Assembly: GCA_902803155.1 (NCBI GenBank)
Contig: CADCOU010000196.1
Coordinates: 1-7,161, forward strand
Direction: 5' to 3'
Length of the DNA stretch: 7,161 bases
Origin: an uncultured Lachnospiraceae bacterium
Lineage (GTDB): Bacteria > Bacillota > Clostridia > Lachnospirales > Lachnospiraceae
In this document: piece by piece, positions 5,245-7,161 of the stretch
Position numbering within the stretch: position 1 is the stretch's first letter
Layout: each line of letters opens with the position of its first letter
The notes under the pieces: generated by a model
What the model saw: the letters and a program-made list of their open reading frames with translations, nothing else
Told to the model about the DNA's origin: nothing
Database searches by the model: none
Position numbers and translations under genes: made by a program

Positions 5245-6486
5245 ATGGGTGTATATGAAGAACTGCAGGCACGCGGTCTGCTTGCGCAGCTCACGGACGC
5301 GGACAGGATCCGCGAGATGATAAATAACGGAAAGGCAACATTCTATATCGGATTCGATCCGACTGCGGACAGCCTTCATGTCGGTCATTTCATGGCACTG
5401 TGCCTGATGAAGAGACTGCAGATGGCAGGAAACAAGCCGATCGCGCTTCTGGGCGGCGGTACGGGAATGATCGGAGATCCGTCCGGGAGAACGGATTCCC
5501 GCCCGATGATGACGGTCGAGACGATCCGGCATAACTGCGAGTGCTTCCGCAAGCAGATGAGCCGTTTCATCGAATTCGGAGACCAGCCCGGCCAGGCGAT
5601 CACGGTGAATAACGCGGACTGGCTGATGGATCTGAATTATATCAGCATGCTCCGTGAAGTCGGGACCTGCTTTACCGTCAACGAGATGCTTGCGGCCAAG
5701 GCTTACAAGCTCCGCTGGGAGAAGGGCCTGACCTTCTTTGAGTTCAACTACATGATCATGCAGGCATATGATTTCTATATGCTGTACAAGAACTATGGAT
5801 GCCAGATGCAGTTCGGCGGCGACGACCAGTGGTCCAACATGCTGGCAGGCCGCGAGCTGATCCGCAGGAAGATCCCGGGATCCGATTCCGAGGCGATGAC
5901 CATTACCCTCCTTACCAACTCCGAGGGCAACAAGATGGGCAAGACCGCGAAGGGTGCGGTGTGGCTGGATCCGAACAAGACAAGCCCGTTCGAGTTCTAC
6001 CAGTACTGGAGAAATGTCGGCGACGCCGATGTCATCAAGTGCATGAAGCTGCTCACCTTCCTGCCGCTCGACGAGATCGCCGGGTATGAGAAGAAGGAAG
6101 GACAGGAGCTGAACGCGGTGAAGGAAGTCCTTGCTTACGAACTGACGAAGATGGTCCACGGCGAGGATGAGGCGAAGGCCGCACAGGCCGGCGCCCGCAA
6201 GCTGTTTGCGGCCGGCGGGGCGGACACGGCGGATCTGGAAGCAATCAAGCTGGATCTGGAGAAGTTCCGCGATGAGACGGTCGACCTGATCGGAGCCCTG
6301 GTTGCTGCAGGACTCGCGACGAACCGTTCGGACGCCCGCAGGAACATCGAGCAGGGCGGCGTTACGGTGGACGATGAGAAGATCACGGACGTGCACGCAG
6401 TCCTGGATAAGGCGAAACTGCTCGGCACCGGCATCGTGCTGCGCAAGGGAAAGAAGAAGTTCGCCAAGATCGCGCTGGACAAATAA
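5245..6486 (+). CDS. tyrS: Tyrosyl-tRNA synthetase
   Basis: This 413-residue cytoplasmic class I synthetase attaches tyrosine to tRNA-Tyr using ATP. The HIGH signature is H45-V-G-H48, preceded by Y-I-G-F-D-P-T-A-D-S-L. The KMSKS-type loop is K230-M-G-K-T234, the KFGKT-like form of the TyrS type 1 group. The tyrosine pocket blocks F-N-Y-M-I-M-Q-A-Y-D-F and Q-F-G-G-D-D-Q-W-S-N are present. Residues about 345-410 form the C-terminal S4 RNA-binding domain (S-D-A-R-R-N-I-E-Q-G-G-V-T-V), which grips the tRNA. The length is normal for the bacterial enzyme. It lies 66 bases after the DAHP synthase gene, with its own promoter candidate and no T-box leader, and 23 bases before alaS with no terminator. 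A shared tyrS-alaS transcript is likely. Confidence 0.98.
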   Translation: MGVYEELQARGLLAQLTDADRIREMINNGKATFYIGFDPTADSLHVGHFMALCLMKRLQMAGNKPIALLGGGTGMIGDPSGRTDSRPMMTVETIRHNCECFRKQMSRFIEFGDQPGQAITVNNADWLMDLNYISMLREVGTCFTVNEMLAAKAYKLRWEKGLTFFEFNYMIMQAYDFYMLYKNYGCQMQFGGDDQWSNMLAGRELIRRKIPGSDSEAMTITLLTNSEGNKMGKTAKGAVWLDPNKTSPFEFYQYWRNVGDADVIKCMKLLTFLPLDEIAGYEKKEGQELNAVKEVLAYELTKMVHGEDEAKAAQAGARKLFAAGGADTADLEAIKLDLEKFRDETVDLIGALVAAGLATNRSDARRNIEQGGVTVDDEKITDVHAVLDKAKLLGTGIVLRKGKKKFAKIALDK

Positions 6487-6509
6487 GAAAGGAAAGGTCG
6501 CAGAAACAC

Positions 6510-7161
6510 ATGAAAAAGTATGGCGTTAATGAACTTCGCAGGATGTACCTGGAATTCTTTGAGAGCAAGGATCATCTGGCGCTTCCGAGTTTTTCACTCG
6601 TTCCGCACAATGACAACAGCCTTCTGCTGATCAACGCAGGAATGGCGCCGATGAAGACCTGGTTCACGGGTGCGGAGACTCCGCCCAGGCGCCGTGTCAC
6701 CACCTGCCAGAAGTGCATCCGGACAGGCGATATCGAAAACGTCGGCAAGACGGCCCGCCACGGCACTTTCTTTGAGATGCTCGGCAACTTCTCTTTCGGA
6801 GATTACTTCAAGAGAGAAGCCCTGAACTGGTCCTGGGAATTCCTGACCCAGGTCGTCGGACTGGATCCGGACAGACTGTATCCGTCCGTCTATCTGGAAG
6901 ACGACGAGGCATACGATATCGGGAACAAGGAGATCGGTATCCCGGCGGAGCGCATCTACAGGTTCGGCAAGGAAGACAACTTCTGGGAGCACGGCGCAGG
7001 TCCGTGCGGCCCCTGCAGCGAGATCTACTACGACCGCGGCGAAAAGTACGGCTGCGGTAAGCCGGACTGTGCTCCGGGCTGCGACTGTGACCGGTATATC
7101 GAAGTCTGGAACGATGTCTTCACGCAGTTTGAAAATGACGGCCACGGCAACTATACGACAC
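6510..7161 (+). CDS. alaS: Alanyl-tRNA synthetase, N-terminal catalytic part (3' partial)
   Basis: The frame is open from ATG 6510 to the window edge: 217 complete codons plus one base of a gene that usually encodes about 870-880 residues. It charges tRNA-Ala. Visible class II core blocks are N-A-G-M-A-P-M-K near residue 40, T-C-Q-K-C-I-R, R83-H-G-T-F-F-E-M-L-G-N-F-S-F-G-D-Y-F-K, and G-P-C-G-P-C-S-E-I-Y-Y-D. After this comes a cysteine cluster, C182-x4-C187-x3-C191-x-C193, just before D-R-Y-I-E-V-W-N-D-V-F. In E. coli a cysteine-poor loop is found there, while clostridial AlaRS often has cysteines. The tRNA-recognition, editing and C-Ala domains lie beyond the window. The ribosome binding site is the purine-rich AAAGGAAAGG (6488-6497), a rather long 12 bases from the ATG. 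It follows tyrS by 23 bases. Confidence 0.97.
   Translation, partial: MKKYGVNELRRMYLEFFESKDHLALPSFSLVPHNDNSLLLINAGMAPMKTWFTGAETPPRRRVTTCQKCIRTGDIENVGKTARHGTFFEMLGNFSFGDYFKREALNWSWEFLTQVVGLDPDRLYPSVYLEDDEAYDIGNKEIGIPAERIYRFGKEDNFWEHGAGPCGPCSEIYYDRGEKYGCGKPDCAPGCDCDRYIEVWNDVFTQFENDGHGNYTT

Noticed and set aside
5179..6396. 405-codon open frame on the minus strand opposite tyrS
   Set aside because: It mirrors a certain gene, has no recognisable domain or ribosome binding site, and arises because the GC-biased codons of tyrS rarely make stops on the opposite strand.

Overview
The window looks like chromosomal DNA from a GC-moderate member of the Clostridia, most likely a Lachnospiraceae-type gut anaerobe. 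Three things point there by family knowledge: the GlpA-like / FAD-NAD oxidoreductase / DUF1667 gene trio, the clostridial form of AlaRS with a cysteine cluster, and the purine-rich AGGAGG ribosome binding sites. The species cannot be named from the sequence. All seven genes are on the + strand.

Region 1 (1 to about 3992) reads as one tightly packed transcription unit that enters from the left. Its order is a FAD-dependent glycerol-3-phosphate dehydrogenase-like protein with a C-terminal BFD-like [2Fe-2S] domain (5' end cut by the window), an FAD/NAD(P) oxidoreductase, a DUF1667 protein with four N-terminal cysteines, a 101-residue protein resembling only the NAD-binding half of siroheme synthase, and RNase HI. 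The first four genes are joined by 4-base ATGA overlaps or a 1-base gap. RNase HI follows after 33 bases and has its own ribosome binding site. A strong hairpin with flanking A and T tracts ends the unit. The first three genes probably form one flavin/iron-sulfur redox complex that oxidises glycerol-3-phosphate or a similar 2-hydroxy substrate. The fourth is the least explained gene of the window.

Region 2 (about 4019 to 5178) holds a class I DAHP synthase, the first enzyme of the shikimate pathway. It is preceded by a plausible sigma-A promoter, an inverted repeat overlapping that promoter, and two GC-rich hairpins in the leader.

Region 3 (about 5187 to 7161) holds tyrosyl-tRNA synthetase and the first 217 codons of alanyl-tRNA synthetase. 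A promoter candidate with an exact 17-base spacer lies between the DAHP synthase gene and tyrS, and there is no room for a T-box leader before either synthetase gene. DAHP synthase next to TyrRS places aromatic amino acid supply beside tyrosine charging.

I found no mobile element, CRISPR array, rRNA, tRNA or defence-like cassette. Most of the window is ordinary core metabolism. The best candidates for something poorly described are the shortened siroheme-synthase-like protein coupled to the DUF1667 redox module, and the regulatory DNA upstream of the DAHP synthase gene.
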